Below, in pieces: positions 24,079-35,710 of a stretch of DNA of 64,000 bases (positions within the stretch are counted from its first letter, which is position 1; the number at the start of each line of letters is the position of its first letter). The DNA is taken from positions 30,928,213-30,992,212 of the forward strand of contig OZ234493.1 of NCBI GenBank assembly GCA_965153455.1, given 5' to 3'. Source of the DNA: Sphagnum compactum (taxonomy: Eukaryota; Bryophyta; Sphagnopsida; Sphagnales). Made by a program: the position numbers and the translations under genes. The notes beneath the pieces were generated by a model, which saw nothing but the letters and a program-made list of their open reading frames with translations, was not told where the DNA came from and searched no databases.

Positions 24079-24730
24079 CTAAGAACATCTCCACCAACAC
24101 ACTGCACATCTAGTTTTGGATGAAAATTAATAAAAATTTGCTTGATAAGCTCAGTAAAATGGTTGTGGCTAAACATTTTCGTGCAACATGCTGAGGCTTG
24201 CAAAAGTCATAGTACAGTTTAACACATGCTCTTGATTGGTTAGATATATTGATTGGTCCAAGTGGTTTGTTATTAGTAGGTTCTTGTATGTCTCAGGTTC
24301 ATGTGTGGGGCTTGGAATCATTAAATAAGTAAATCTTGGATTGGAGAAATATTGTTGTAAGACCAAATGCTGAGTATCAGTGGACCTGCTCTGCTCCACC
24401 CATGCTTAGTATGTTGCACTACAACAATAATAAATCTTGCATATTCAAGATTAGTTAATTACTCTTTCCCAACATCACCCACAAAATTAAATCGGGATTG
24501 CACTAGGTAAGAGACTACTAATTGCAACCCACTTGGACCAATCAAACCATGATCCAATCAAACCATCTAGCCAATCAACAGCAGGTGTCAGGCTTTGCTG
24601 TGTCTTTTGCCAGGCTCAGAATCCCGTGCAAAAATGCTGGCCAAAACCATGTTGCTGAGCCAAACTGCCTTGTTTTGACTTTTCTTCATCCAAAATTTGT
24701 TGTGCAGTGCACTGGTGGAGTTGCTCTTAG
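24079..24730. mobile_element. MITE-like inverted-repeat element, 652 bp
   Basis: The outer ends CTAAGAACATCTCCACCA (24079) and its inverted partner ending TGGTGGAGTTGCTCTTAG (24730) match. The arms stay alignable for about 190 bp: TTTTGGATGAA, a GCTGAG/GCTTAT region, and CCACTTGGACCAATCAA on the inner side. A spacer of about 260 bp separates them. It is non-coding. No target duplication could be fixed by eye, so the superfamily is unassigned. Confidence 0.75.
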
Positions 24731-25834
24731 AGCGTGTAAGTTGTCTTCATCAACAACAACCTCATGGCTTTACAACTCATAGGAGATTTGGTGTGTATAA
24801 CCATAGCCAGGCTTCGCTTTATATGCAACCGATTATATCTTGGTCATGGCTTCGATTATCTCCCAGTGTGGGCCTTGCTTGTTCATTTGTTGGGTCATAT
24901 TGATTGGTTTGGGGATACAATCACTTTTATTGGCTTACCTACCTAATCATCAACAATGCAATGGCTGCCTTTGGTGTCCCCTGCTTTGCACTTGCAACCA
25001 ACCTTTTAATTCCCTATATTGACTAGTTCAGCCTAGGCTGTCACTTGATAGCTGAGCCCACATGGGGATAATTTGTTGAAATTGGGACTTATGGTTTGCA
25101 CAGGACTGTTGTGGTGGGCATGGGGATTGCCATCCAGCAAACTCCTAAAAGTTTGTGCTTGACTCCATCCACAGGGAAGAATGCTCTTTGAAAAAATGCA
25201 CAGGTGCAATGGATGGCCAAAACCTGCAAAACAAACAAATCTGACATGAGAATAATACCCACTACTAATTGTGTTGCTGTATGATGTTCAGGCTACAAAT
25301 TAACAAGACATAACAACAATGCTAACCTATGGCGAATTGTCAGTTGTGCAATCAAAGTTATATCTCTCATGCAAAATATAAACACTCTTCAACCCAATGA
25401 GAGCAACTACATTATCAACAATGATTTGGTTCTTGACACCTTCCTTTTGGATCCTTGCACAAGGCTCTTGGTATATACATATAATAATAATAAGATGGGG
25501 CATCATTTCTTTAGTTTTTCTATAATATTCCATTGTTGGTCCAACAAGACATGATTGGACTTGATATTACTTCTGGCCATGTATGCACTCCAAATTCTTT
25601 CCAGGAACTTGTTTTGTCATTTGAATAATTTTGGCATGCCAAAGTATGACCAACTTATTGGTTATAGAAATGCTTGTATTCAACATTGGTGTGCTAGCAA
25701 ATGCTAATGAGTTTGTCCCAAAAACTTCATATTAAATCTAATCATTTGGTTTTGATTTTGGTTCCAAACATACAGCACAATCATTGCCAAAAAAACTAAA
25801 TTGTGAACACAAAATCTGGTTTGAATTGGCAGCT
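24731..25834. other. No gene seen
   Basis: AT-rich. Overlapping 60-86 codon frames occur on the plus strand at 24697-25022 in different phases; none has motif support. Confidence 0.5.
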
Positions 25835-26165
25835 ACAACCAGTGTTGGTCCTGATATCAACTATCAACTTTTGAATATACCAGCTGGTCCTGGTACCTAT
25901 AACTGATATTGAAACAAATAGAAAACTGGGAGAAGGCTGGTATTACCTGAAGTACCTTCCAGACTGATACTGGTATAAGGCTAGGACCAGACTGGTAGGG
26001 TCCTTGTTCCCAGTTTGGATACCAGGTGCAGCCCCATATACCACTGGACTGACATTGGCTACAACCACAGCAGAAAACCATTGTTTCTAAAACATGGAAT
26101 CTTGATTTGGCCAAGTTATTACCAGTGTTGGCCGGATATGGCATTTTAGACCAGTCGAGAGGATA
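25835..26165. repeat. ACCAG/CTGGT word cluster
   Basis: The words ACCAGTGTTGG (25840 and 26123), TACCAGCTGGTCCTGGTACC, ATACTGGTAT and GACCAGACTGGT crowd into 330 bp in both orientations. The 106-codon minus-strand frame here (25857-26177) arises from this composition and is not called. Another example of a stretch built from one palindromic word. Confidence 0.45.
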
Positions 26166-26479
26166 TTCATAGGGCATATTTTTTTTTTAAAAATGAATAG
26201 AAGATATGCATCCAGATATTTCAAGAATTCTCTTATAAAATTGTAGATACGGGTATGCATCCATTGAAATGTTTCATTCGTTGCTGGTTATGCATTTGTC
26301 AATTTTTCAAAATTTTGATAAATTCTAGATATGCATATCGGTTATATATAGTAAAGTTCACATGCTAATCTCATAGTTGGAATCCTAAGCCCTAATTTCA
26401 TATTTGGTAATTCATTCTTGGAATTCAAGTAGCTTGTGGGTGTATTGAACCCCAATTCTATAAATAAATATGCCCAATA

Positions 26480-26893
26480 CATCATTCATAAGCAAGACAA
26501 ATTGCATTCCCTTGATCCACATAATTTTCTACAACATGCAAATGTTTTGAATCGAGGATCCAATATTATGGCAAGCATGTTATGAACTTGATTTGCATCA
26601 TAAGATTTCAAAAAAGTTATGGAAGGTTTGAACACCTTCACAACTTCCTATTGCATATTATGTTGTAAGAGGAGTTCAGCGTCAAACTCATCTAAAACTT
26701 CAATCTCATAAAAAACTTGCTCAAATTCAACTTTCATGCTAACTATTAGGGCAATAGATGTAGTTAAGGCATATGATAGCAACCAATGACCTTGTGATTG
26801 GTTCATCACATAAGCTCTGATGATAGGGTTTAAAACACAAGTTGCTTGCAAAAACACACCCACAAAAACACCCCACCACACCCACCCACCCAA
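26480..26893 (-). pseudogene. hAT transposase fragment, copy 3 (same family as 79-1883)
   Basis: The minus strand reads NPIIRAYVMNQSQGHWLLSY, VSMKVEFEQVFYEIEVLDEF, then after a stop KPSITFLKSYDANQVHNMLA and IILDPRFKTF, with a frameshift before GSRECNL. It matches 960-1330 of the first hAT relic at about 85-90% by eye. It is only the middle part of the gene: homology ends near 26480 on one side and about 26860 on the other. It is a truncated, dead copy. Confidence 0.8.
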
Positions 26894-26899
26894 GAAGTT

Positions 26900-27175
26900 G
26901 TTGCAGCTTGATTAACGATAAAGTAGAATGCCCAGAAGCCTATAAGACATAAGAAAGTTGTTACAACTTGATCAACAACAAAAAAAAGGCCCAGAACCTA
27001 CCAGCATCAATATGGAAGTTGATGTTGATGCTGCAATTTGATCAACAACAAAAACAGAAAGCCCAAAACCCTATAGCATCAACTATAATTTTATTAACAA
27101 AAAAAGCAAAAGGCCCAAAACCTTACAACATCAATGTGGACAAGAAACAAAAAGTAAATCCAATTCAAAGGAACA
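26900..27175. repeat. ~60-bp tandem repeat between two hAT fragments
   Basis: Four degenerate units containing AACTTGATCAACAACAAAAA, then GGCCCAGAACC..ACAGCATCAAT, begin near 26900, 26952, 27030 and 27095. The 70-codon frame across them is a by-product. Confidence 0.65.
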
Positions 27176-27203
27176 ATTAAAGAAAAAAAAGAAACTTATT
27201 TAA

Positions 27204-28133
27204 TCATTGTTCGATTTTCAAAATATTCAAATTCTTCTATAAATTCATAATTTTTTTCAGTTATAGCAACTTTAAATTTGATATAATCCTTAAGGTTTGC
27301 ATTTGTTTTATAATTCATGCATGGATCATCTAGCCAATTTTTTACCACCATGATAATCCTATCAAGATCTTCCACCTATAAGCGGTAGCACCTTAAAGCT
27401 ATTAAAACACTAATAAGGTTAAACACCTTTTCTATTTCAATTTGAAAACCAAGAATCCCAAAGATCTATTTGGCCAAGAAAACAATAATTGGAAACTAGC
27501 CTTCATGGGTTCACCACCAAGCGAAAAGATCTATACACATAGATGATGGAATATATAACTTCCGAAATAAAGAAAGTTCTATAGTAGCAAGTGCCCATGA
27601 AGATTCTTCCATGGAAGCTCCACCACCAAACATGTTACTATCCTTTCTTTAATATAAAGAGTAGGTTCATCACATGGTGTTACAACTACTTCAATAGTAG
27701 GATTCAGTTGATCCAAAATAGTCATAAAAAAAGGGATGACCTCTTTCACATCATACTTAGTAGCAAGGCGGAATACATTGTCACACCTTGTACAAAATTT
27801 TCCACAACCTGTGTAGATTTGAAATGGGGATCCAACATTAAGGCCAACATAGTGTGAATGTGATGGGAATCAAAATGCTTTCAAAAATTTGAGGAAAGGT
27901 TTAAGTACCTTCAAAACCTCCTACCACATGTTTTTGTTCAATGTGTGGAACTTAACATAAAAAGGTCAAATGTTTCACTCCCATCAAGGGGATTTACTTT
28001 AGATTCCATAGCCACAATCAAATTAATTACAGTAGCTAAAGCATTTAATAAGCCTTCAAATTGGTTCATGACACATGTTGTCACCACAAGATTCAAACAA
28101 TTAGTGACAACTTTTGCAATGGCCCAGACCTAG
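27204..28133 (-). pseudogene. hAT transposase C-terminal relic, copy 4
   Basis: The minus strand reads VVTTCVMNQFEG (about 28070), LKPFLKFLKAFDSHHIH, TMLALMLDPHFKSTQVVENF (about 27850), and near the end LISVLIALRCYRL, a stop, VEDLDRIIMVVKNWLDDP and IEEFEYFENRTMIK with its stop at about 27204. The order is that of the hAT C-terminal half and dimerisation region. Many stops and shifts lie between about 27480 and 27780. The N-terminal half is missing. It lies in the same orientation as, and 300 bp from, the fragment at 26480-26893, but overlaps it in content, so the two are separate insertions. Confidence 0.75.
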
Positions 28134-28750
28134 TTTAAAATTTAAATATCTTGGTTAGATATTATATTTTACATTTTTAATTCAACCCAAATATCAATGT
28201 TCTTGGATATGTGTCATTTATTTATTAGTTGGATATCAGTAGATTTGAATATCAAAAATTCAGAAATTCTCTAAAAGGCAAAATCCTTTTTAAAAAAAGG
28301 AATATTTTGTTGCAAATATTCATTTTTCTAAAAATCATTTGAAAAAATTCATAATTTAATTTTTCATTAAAATAATCACAATAATAATTACTATTAATTA
28401 CAACTTGGAAGAGACTTTTCAAAATATGTCCCAGAATAATTTTAAATTGTTTAGGGATTCTCGTCACCCTAGATGCATTAAGAAAATGATAACAAAAAAA
28501 CTAGTATTACAAACTTAACCTAATTAGTAGCCCAACCTACTTAGTAACTACTAATTTACTTAATAATTATTAACCCTAATATCTAGTTTTGGATTTGATA
28601 TCTAGGCTAGATATCATGATGATTAATATCCAACACCTTTGATATCGACCCAAATGTCATCCAGAGTGATTTTCACTGGATATCATTTTTGATATCCGTC
28701 TCAATATTTGGGGCAGATATATTGATTTTCCAAATATCAGCCCAACATTG
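28134..28750. repeat. GATATC-word region
   Basis: GATATC, GGATATCA, AAATATC and TAGATATC recur in both orientations, with clear pairs at 28590-28620 and 28640-28730. No gene. Its edges are uncertain, though it fills exactly the gap between a hAT relic and the next inverted-repeat element. Confidence 0.45.
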
Positions 28751-28751
28751 G

Positions 28752-29520
28752 TTATGACCAAGGTTGTGCATGTAAGTGTCAATAGTTGGATAGACAATTT
28801 GCAAATTTTGTGTAAGTCATTTACACTTACATGTCAAAAAAATTTACATTTACACTTATATTGTTACCCTGTATAATTATTATTTTTACACTTACACAAG
28901 GTCAGTGTAAATATTTGTCAAAAACATTTACATAATCAAAAACTATGTAAATGTTTTGAAGTGTGTAAATGTATGTATTATATACCTTTAATGACCATAC
29001 CTTCTTGGAAATCCATATTAATTAATTGTGAGTTCAATCCAAAGCTCAATTTTAGTTTTTTGCAATGGACCACTTTGATTGACCCTTCACCAAAAAAATC
29101 ATGATACATTGATACTTCCAATATGGGGCCATAATGGTGCTATTCCAAGGTATATTTTGAATGCACAACTTTTCTTCACATCATTGCTTGAATAGAACTT
29201 TTATTCCTTAACTTTGTTCATCACCATTTTTGGCCTAGTCTTTTACAAGAGTTTAGGTACTTATTGTGATTCATATTATTTAATTAAAAATAGTTATGGT
29301 ACATCCCAAAGCACAAATTTTTTGATGATTTTTTTTTTGGCAATGAGCCATTTTGTTGGCCTAGCACCAAAAATTTATGAAATCCCCCCTTTCCCCAAGT
29401 AGAAATCACATTTTTTTAACATTGTTTTATATTTGCATTTACAAAACCCATATAAATGTATTTGTTTTACACTTATACAAAATGTAAATCCTAAACCATT
29501 TACACGCACAATTATGACCA
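28752..29520. mobile_element. Possible foldback element with TTTACAC/GTGTAAA words
   Basis: Left end TTGTGCATGTAAGTG (28764) pairs with right end CATTTACACGCACAA (29498-29512). Inside, TTTACACTTACA and GTGTAAATG words recur at 28825-28975 and 29430-29505. A phrase of the form CAATGRRCCA.TTTGRTTGRCC..CACCAAAAA occurs near 29065 and 29340, with a related one near 29665. The arms are short and diverged, so the borders are a guess. Confidence 0.4.
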
Positions 29521-29829
29521 TGCAATGTGTCACCCAACTATAACAAAAAATAATAATTTCCAAACACAAATATTTATTTGAATTAGCAACTATGGCACAA
29601 TCATATTAATATGGTAATATATTCATATCGATTAGTTATGGTGCCCCCCAAAGTTCCATTTTTTCTCTTTTCTGATGGGCATTTTTTATTAACCAATCAA
29701 AAAAATATTAATCAAGTTTTGGAAACTCACAAAATAGATCTATTATAATCTCCTCATTTGAGCTGGTTATATAGGTTACAAGAATGGACCCTAGGACAAA
29801 AGATTTGAAATAAAGTGAGGAGAATATGC

Positions 29830-29905
29830 TAAGGAATGCATTGGGAACTTGAGGAACATGTCGAGAACCCATTGGGAACTTGATTGGAACACATTGGGAA
29901 CAAAA
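29830..29905 (-). repeat. CAAGTTCCCAAT minisatellite, inverted copy
   Basis: ATTGGGAACTTGA..GGAACA units of about 20 bp, the reverse complement of the repeat at 2580-2650. Confidence 0.6.
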
Positions 29906-29943
29906 CAATTAAACACCCCAACATTCCTTTAAAAGAAAAAGAA

Positions 29944-30610
29944 CCTAGGTGGGTGAAAGTATCCTTGGGTGGTACCATTAGGAACCACCTCAAGGAAATA
30001 AAAAGGAACCAAAAATAACCAAATCATTTTCTTGGGCCTTTTACTTTAAATGTTTTCACAACTATAAATTATTTTTTTCTCATGTTTATCAATTGCATGC
30101 ACTAATATATGGCTTGAAGTTTATTCTGGAATTAAATTTTTTTGAAATTTTTAAAAATTTGTATTCTTAATTAAAATGGCCCCTTCATAAATTGATAACC
30201 TTAACTTTGGAAATTCATAACTAAATTATACTTATTAAACTAATTTCATAATAAAAACCTAGAAATAAAATGACTTCCAAATTACCTTAGGAAAAAAATT
30301 CCGAAAAAAATTCCCAAATTATGTTTTAGATTTTTGTTCGTAATTAAAAAGTTTAAGGAAGGGAACCAGCATTACAATCTTGAAACTGTTTTTAAATGCA
30401 ATGATTAGAAACATTAAAATGCACAATATTCTTAAGATTATTGAAATTTCAAAATCTATGGAACCTAATAAATGTACTCATGAAGAAAAAATTATGAAAA
30501 TATTTATTTAAGTATTTCATATGATTTTTCAAAGTTCAATGGGTCTAAGGAATCAAGGTGACAGTTCCTAATGGTACCACCCAAGGAAACCCTTACCCGG
30601 GCCCTTTAGG
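29944..30610. mobile_element. MITE-like element with ~50-bp inverted ends
   Basis: A perfect 24-bp inverted match lies at 29962-29985 and 30564-30587, with TTGGGTGGTACCATTAGG at its centre. Similarity extends outward to CCTA..GGGT and inward to CCTCAAGG, giving arms of about 50 bp around a 0.55-kb AT-rich, non-coding interior. Target duplications were not found. Confidence 0.75.
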
Positions 30611-30879
30611 TGCATGTTGGTTCACCTCAATGGTTAAAAGAATTTTTTTTGCTTACATGTGTCTTTGCCATTTTTGGCTTTAGTGAACAGCAGATGCTTG
30701 AATTGTTTTTGGAATATTTTTCTAACCCTTCACATTTGTTAAACATTGATATAAAAATTCAACTATTTTTCATTTGTATGCATGGTCATGAATCTATACG
30801 TATTGATTACCAAACAAATGGTGGAAGAAATCCATGATAGGATGATGATATTAACATAACATTTAACACATATTTAATT

Positions 30880-32005
30880 TAGGACTAAATTGTTAATTTA
30901 AGCCTTTTCCCTACTCCGTGGATGGTATAAACTTTGTCTGGTGGCCACCAAATTTTTAAAATGTAACCTTATATTCAAGTAAAAACAACAATCATTCACA
31001 AAGATAACATCCACAAAAACATTTTGTCTCAAAAGAATTCATACCAATTTAACACCAATATAATATTATGCTAGTTTCAAAATTAATATAATATGATGAA
31101 AAAAATATTTTGCCTGGTGCCCACCAAGTGAAAATTGTAGGACTAAATTTTTAATTAGGACTTTTTACAACTTGGTGGATGGAATGAACTCCACTTGGTG
31201 GCCACCAAACTTAACAAATTAATGATCATTTTTTACGTGAATGTAATATTATACATTTTTTCAATTACATTATTTCCAAACAAAAACAACTTTGTAACTA
31301 ACAATTCCAAAAAGATCCATGTACACATTATGTTAAAAAAATTCATATCAACTCTAAAATAAGACTATGAATTTTCATGAGTGATTGAAAGCCAAAATGT
31401 TAATGTTCCCATTTGACATCAAGAAACTCAACCCTTTGAATCTGAAACAAGGAGAAAAACCAAATTGACAAAACTACAAATCACACTATCACACAAATTT
31501 TACTAATACTTTTCAAATATATATACACCATAAAAAATTTAAAATATAATTGAATGCATGGTGGCCACTAGGTGAAACATAAAAAATTCTAAGCTATGAG
31601 AACCAAATGACACAATTCTCATTTAAAATGATAAAAAAACACTCAATGTTTTGAATCTAATATATTGACAACATGCTAAATTTTTCACAATGGCAACTTG
31701 ATCCATCCATGTTAATCATACAATAACAAATCTATTATGTTTCAAATTCCATATATAATTAAAATAGTATTTATCCTAATGCCTAGCAAGTGATACTACA
31801 TAATAGATTATTAATTAAGAAAGTCACAAGTGAATGCTCCCAATAAACAAAATTAGAAATTCAATTTTTTGAAATACAAAGAACACACAACATACCAATA
31901 ACAACCAAATCTATGCATGCAATTCTATTATTCATTTTATAACAAATCCATTATTTTTGGGGCTTTACATACCATGTAGGAAAGTTGATGCCTAGTGGCC
32001 ACCAA
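30880..32005. repeat. Diverged ~259-bp direct repeat with scattered GGTGGCCACC cores
   Basis: AGGACTAAATT.TTAATT ... GTGGATGG.AT.AACT ... GGTGGCCACCAAA occurs at 30880-30952 and 31139-31210, a spacing of about 259. Further cores lie at about 31111-31128, 31556-31573 and 31988-32005. The core equals that of the three hairpin arrays elsewhere in the window, but here the spacing is loose. No gene; open frames are not supported. Confidence 0.6.
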
Positions 32006-32215
32006 AGACTATGAATTAGGTGGAACAAAATAGATTATTAATTATTACTTTTCAAGAATCACATACATGGATAAATTTTGGCAAAATAATATTTTTATTA
32101 AACCATACAACATTTTTTTTTAAAAAAAGTTTTAAAACATCAATCCAATCAATACAATGATACAAAAGACATTGAAAAATTGTAAATATAATTTAATCAA
32201 TGTCACCAACATCCT

Positions 32216-34263
32216 TCACAAATTGGTTGAAGCATTAGCAACATCAAAATTAACTTTAACTCTACTAGCATAAGTAGTAGGAATATTAATTTGACTTTTG
32301 TTTGTTGTATTTTTTCGAGTAGGAAAAGAGAAAAGAATAGCTGAAATGTCAAACCATTGTTCTGGATCTACTAAATTACATTTCCACTTCCCATTCCATC
32401 AATTTTCGTACAAATGTTGTCCATCCAGATTTGATCTTTTCTTCACAAGAACCCACCATTGAACTCTCACCATTTTAAAATATTCATTTTCTTCATCCTT
32501 GATAACATCACCCTCTGCTCTTCCAGAGAGGAACAAGATTAGGATCGTGTAGTCTCACTAACACAAAATCTCCAACATTAAGATCTCTAAATGGCATGTA
32601 TGTAGTTAAAGGTTTCATGTTCTTTGGCCCACAATAAGGAACTCAAATTGGATCTTCTAGATCAACAACGTCCATCATAGTTGACAATGAAGCCTTAACA
32701 TAGTTAGACCTCCAATTGCTTGAAAGCTAGAAGCCCTCCAAAAGAATTATACTTTGAAGCAGTAATAATCTTAACAAATGTAACAAATCATCTTCCTAAT
32801 ACTCCACATACGACTTCATCTTCATTTCATATGTGGAACTTTGCATGATGCCCACCTTCCAGAAATCCACGTACTTGGATAGTCCAAAACTTATAAACTT
32901 TTCTCTCTCCACTGACCTCAATGCATCATTGCCCCAAATTGGGTGGTATAGAATAGGGTTTAGAACTCTAGTAAGTAACTTTTGGTGAACCATTTAGATC
33001 AACTTTCCATAATCTAATTGAAGGCCCATCTATGGGACTCCACGTAAGATCTATGGGGGAAACCTTGTATTGCATCATTGGCCAACTTGCGGAATCAACA
33101 AAAAATTCTAAATAGATGCATATCAGTATGCCCTACCAACAGTTCAGGGCCATCTTTAAAACACCCTAGGACCCAAGAATTGTGGAATCTTCTAAATCAA
33201 TTGAAGAAGAACAGTCTCTCCTATGAGATCATGAAAGCTTTCATCAAATGTAATTGCTTTCCTTTTTCAACTTTTTTGACAAATAGCCAAAGCATCCATC
33301 TATATCCTCATGTGTATGGCCACCTACAAGAAATCCCAGTTTGACCTCATCAAAAACATCCCTCAACGTCAACAATAATAGAAATGCTAACAAATGTTAA
33401 TTTTTATTGTCTTTAACACAATTATCCATTTGGAGCAACAAATTTCTTGGCAAAGGCTTTGGACCAACAATTTGATTTGGGATGCGTAATTCACGTATGC
33501 AACGTAATTTCCCTTGCAACAGACATGCAAAGAATGAGTTTTGTGGGGGGTGTTCAAACAATAATTTCAATTCCAAAATTAGGACCGCCTCCAAAGTTTA
33601 GAATAGCTGTAGTAAAGACCCAATTGTGAAATTGAAATCGTTACTCATTAGAATATTGTGCATATCTCTCATCCCCATGACCTATGGCTATGCGCTATCT
33701 CCCATAAGAGTAATGCGCAATTGTCCAAGGTCAGATATCATTTTGTTGCACACTTGCAACCTTGGAAATGTAGTTTTTGCATGGTCCATCTTGTCATGAA
33801 TAATGCGTAAGAATTCATCCTTTGATTGCACTAACTTTATCCTCCAAGTATGGTATAAGTTTCTACATGATTCTTGGTGTAGGATATGTTTTTTTAGTTT
33901 TGCCTCATACTCTAGAACCTCATTGCTATTCTTTCCCAATTTGCATATCAAGTCCTTTAGGGATTCACAAATAGTGCATTTTGTAAACATAGACCCCCGC
34001 TTTTGCACATCGACATTCAAATGGTGTCTTTTTCTCGACCTGCTCATAACATATTGAGAAATACCTCCAATGTTTAATTTTTTACTTATCTGCCATCCCA
34101 CAAATACAAAAAAAACAAAGAAATAGGCTCTCCACAATAGATGTATACCTTCACATATACATTCAAAAATACATTTCAATTTCTTGAAAAATAATTTTTC
34201 ATGAAAAACACTTAGCGACCTCCAAGCGTTTGTCACCAAATAGGAACAAAAAGTGTTAGTCAT
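32216..34263 (-). pseudogene. Decayed DUF7869-like (transposase-like) gene
   Basis: The minus strand reads RHHLNVDVQKRGSMFTKCTI (about 34010), CESLKDLICKLGKNSNEVLE, LVQSKDEFLRIIHDKMDHAK (about 33790), LPRNLLLQMDNCVKDNKN (about 33450-33397) and, after a frame change, GGHTHEDIDG (about 33325-33298). Next come LMKAF.ISQE, then DLNVGDFVLVRLHDPNLVPL (about 32580) and a stop at 32216. The DN..KDNKN and GHTHEDID pair is what I know from DUF7869 proteins, which are widespread, transposon-like and of unproven function. Whether these are catalytic acids is inference. Frameshifts and stops between blocks make it non-functional, and introns may add to the breaks. The 191-codon frame at 33688-34263 is its longest open part. 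The start is not resolved. Confidence 0.55.
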
Positions 34264-34484
34264 TCCATATAATTTATTTGATCATTACGTTCTTTAGACT
34301 CTTCCATGTTTCACGCAAAAAACATTGCACATCTTGTCTACCATTTCCAAATATGAATCCCTCATCCATATCTTGTTAAGCTAAAAACAAATGGAATACA
34401 ACATTAGATCAAGGATTAGAGTTCTTGCCATAACATGTGTTCTACAACCCACCCATTACAAGCTACCATTACTACACATAAACA

Positions 34485-35420
34485 CGTGGAGGTCGCCATG
34501 TATCTCTGTGCCCAATATCAATGCGCAGAAATGCCAAGCGGCCACCAAGTGTCTCTTCGCCCAACATAGTTGCACAAAAATGCTTGGCGATCGCCAAACA
34601 TCTCTACGCCCAATATCTATGCATTGAAACACCCGGTGGTAGCTAGGCATCCCTATGCCCAATATAACTGCGCATATTCATTCTTTTGGATTCCCGTTTT
34701 TTTTAATCCAAAAAGCATTTAGAATCGTAGAAAACGCATGGTGGTCGCTAAGCGTTTTGTATGATTTATAACCCAGAGAACGCCTGGTGACCACCAGGCA
34801 TTTTTTACAATTTATGATCTAGAAAATGCCTTGTGGCATCAAGTCCTTTTCTAAAATTACCAATCCAAAAAACTTTTAATGGCTACCAAGTGTTTTTTAC
34901 CATTTCTAATCCTGAAAACTCTCGGTGGCCACCATTTCCGATTCAAAAAACATTTGGCGACAACCAAAAGTTTTTTAGCATTTTTTATCTAGAAAATGTT
35001 TGGCAGCCACCAAGCATTTTCTAGCATTTTCAATCTAGAAAATGCCTGGTGGACGCCATGCGTTATATAACATTTTCCATCCAGAAAATGCTTGGCAATT
35101 GCCAAGCATATTTTAGAATTTTTGATCCAGAAATCGCCTTGTGGCCACCAAGCGTTTTTTAGCATTTTCCATCCAAAAAACACCTAGTGGCCGCTAGGCA
35201 ATTTCTACCATTTTTTATCCAAAAAATGCCTAGTAGTTTCTAGGCATTTTCTAGGATTTCCCATCCAAAAAATGCTTAACGGTCGCTAGGTGTTTTTTTA
35301 CCATTTTTTTATCAAGAAAACGCCTAATAGTTGCCGGGCATTTTCTACCATTTTTTATCCAAAAAAACCTGGTGGCCACCAGGTGTTTTCTAACATTTCC
35401 CATCCAGAAAAGGTGGTATG
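34485..35420. repeat. Hairpin array A: 46-bp units with GGTGGCCACC core
   Basis: About 19 palindromes in tandem. Centres fall at 34744, 34790, 34836, 34882, 34928, 34960, 35006, 35052, 35098, 35144, 35190, 35236, 35282, 35330 and 35375, so the step is 46 bp almost throughout (one of 32). A looser set at about 34492, 34541, 34590 and 34640 has ~50-bp steps and a different spacer (CTCTACGCCCAATAT). The unit is a ~28-bp inverted repeat with arms AAAATGCCTGG/CCAGGCATTTT around TGG|CCA, plus an 18-bp T-rich spacer like CTACCATTTTTTATCCA. Many units vary symmetrically (CTTGGCAA|TTGCCAAG, CCTAG..CTAGG, CTTGG..CCAAG). No coding role. Confidence 0.9.
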
Positions 35421-35544
35421 GTAGTGGCAGTTTAAATTTTCCATTGTGCAAACCTCATGCCTTCATTTATTACTAAATGGATAGCTATGATTGTGTATAG
35501 GATAAGTGAAGAAAACCATACCTGAATGTTGTTAGGCACATCAA

Positions 35545-35693
35545 TTTAAAGTTGTTTCATCTTCTTCCATTAGAAACTTGTCCTCACTGACTTGGGCAGA
35601 TTCATGTTGGAGTCCTTGGGTTAGATCAGCACCATAAACCTTCTTTGAAGCCACATTTGGTGCAAGGGCCATCATTGCCTTTTTTGCCTCCCT
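35545..35693 (-). pseudogene. Coding remnant, possibly an upstream exon of the DUF7869-like gene
   Basis: The minus strand is open for about 50 codons reading KKAMMALAPNVASKKVYGAD then LTQGLQHESAQVSEDKFLME. It is in the same orientation as the decayed gene at 32216-34263, with array A between. If both belong to one gene, array A sits in an intron. This is inference; no family was recognised. Confidence 0.35.
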
Positions 35694-35710
35694 TCAAACA
35701 TCTGTAGTCA

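Noticed and set aside
25857-26177. 106-codon minus-strand gene
   Set aside because: It lies entirely on an ACCAG/CTGGT palindromic-word cluster and has no family resemblance.
34485-35420. CRISPR array
   Set aside because: Regular palindromic repeats with short spacers look CRISPR-like, but spacers are near-identical T-rich DNA, repeats are degenerate, no cas genes are present, and the setting is a plant nuclear genome.
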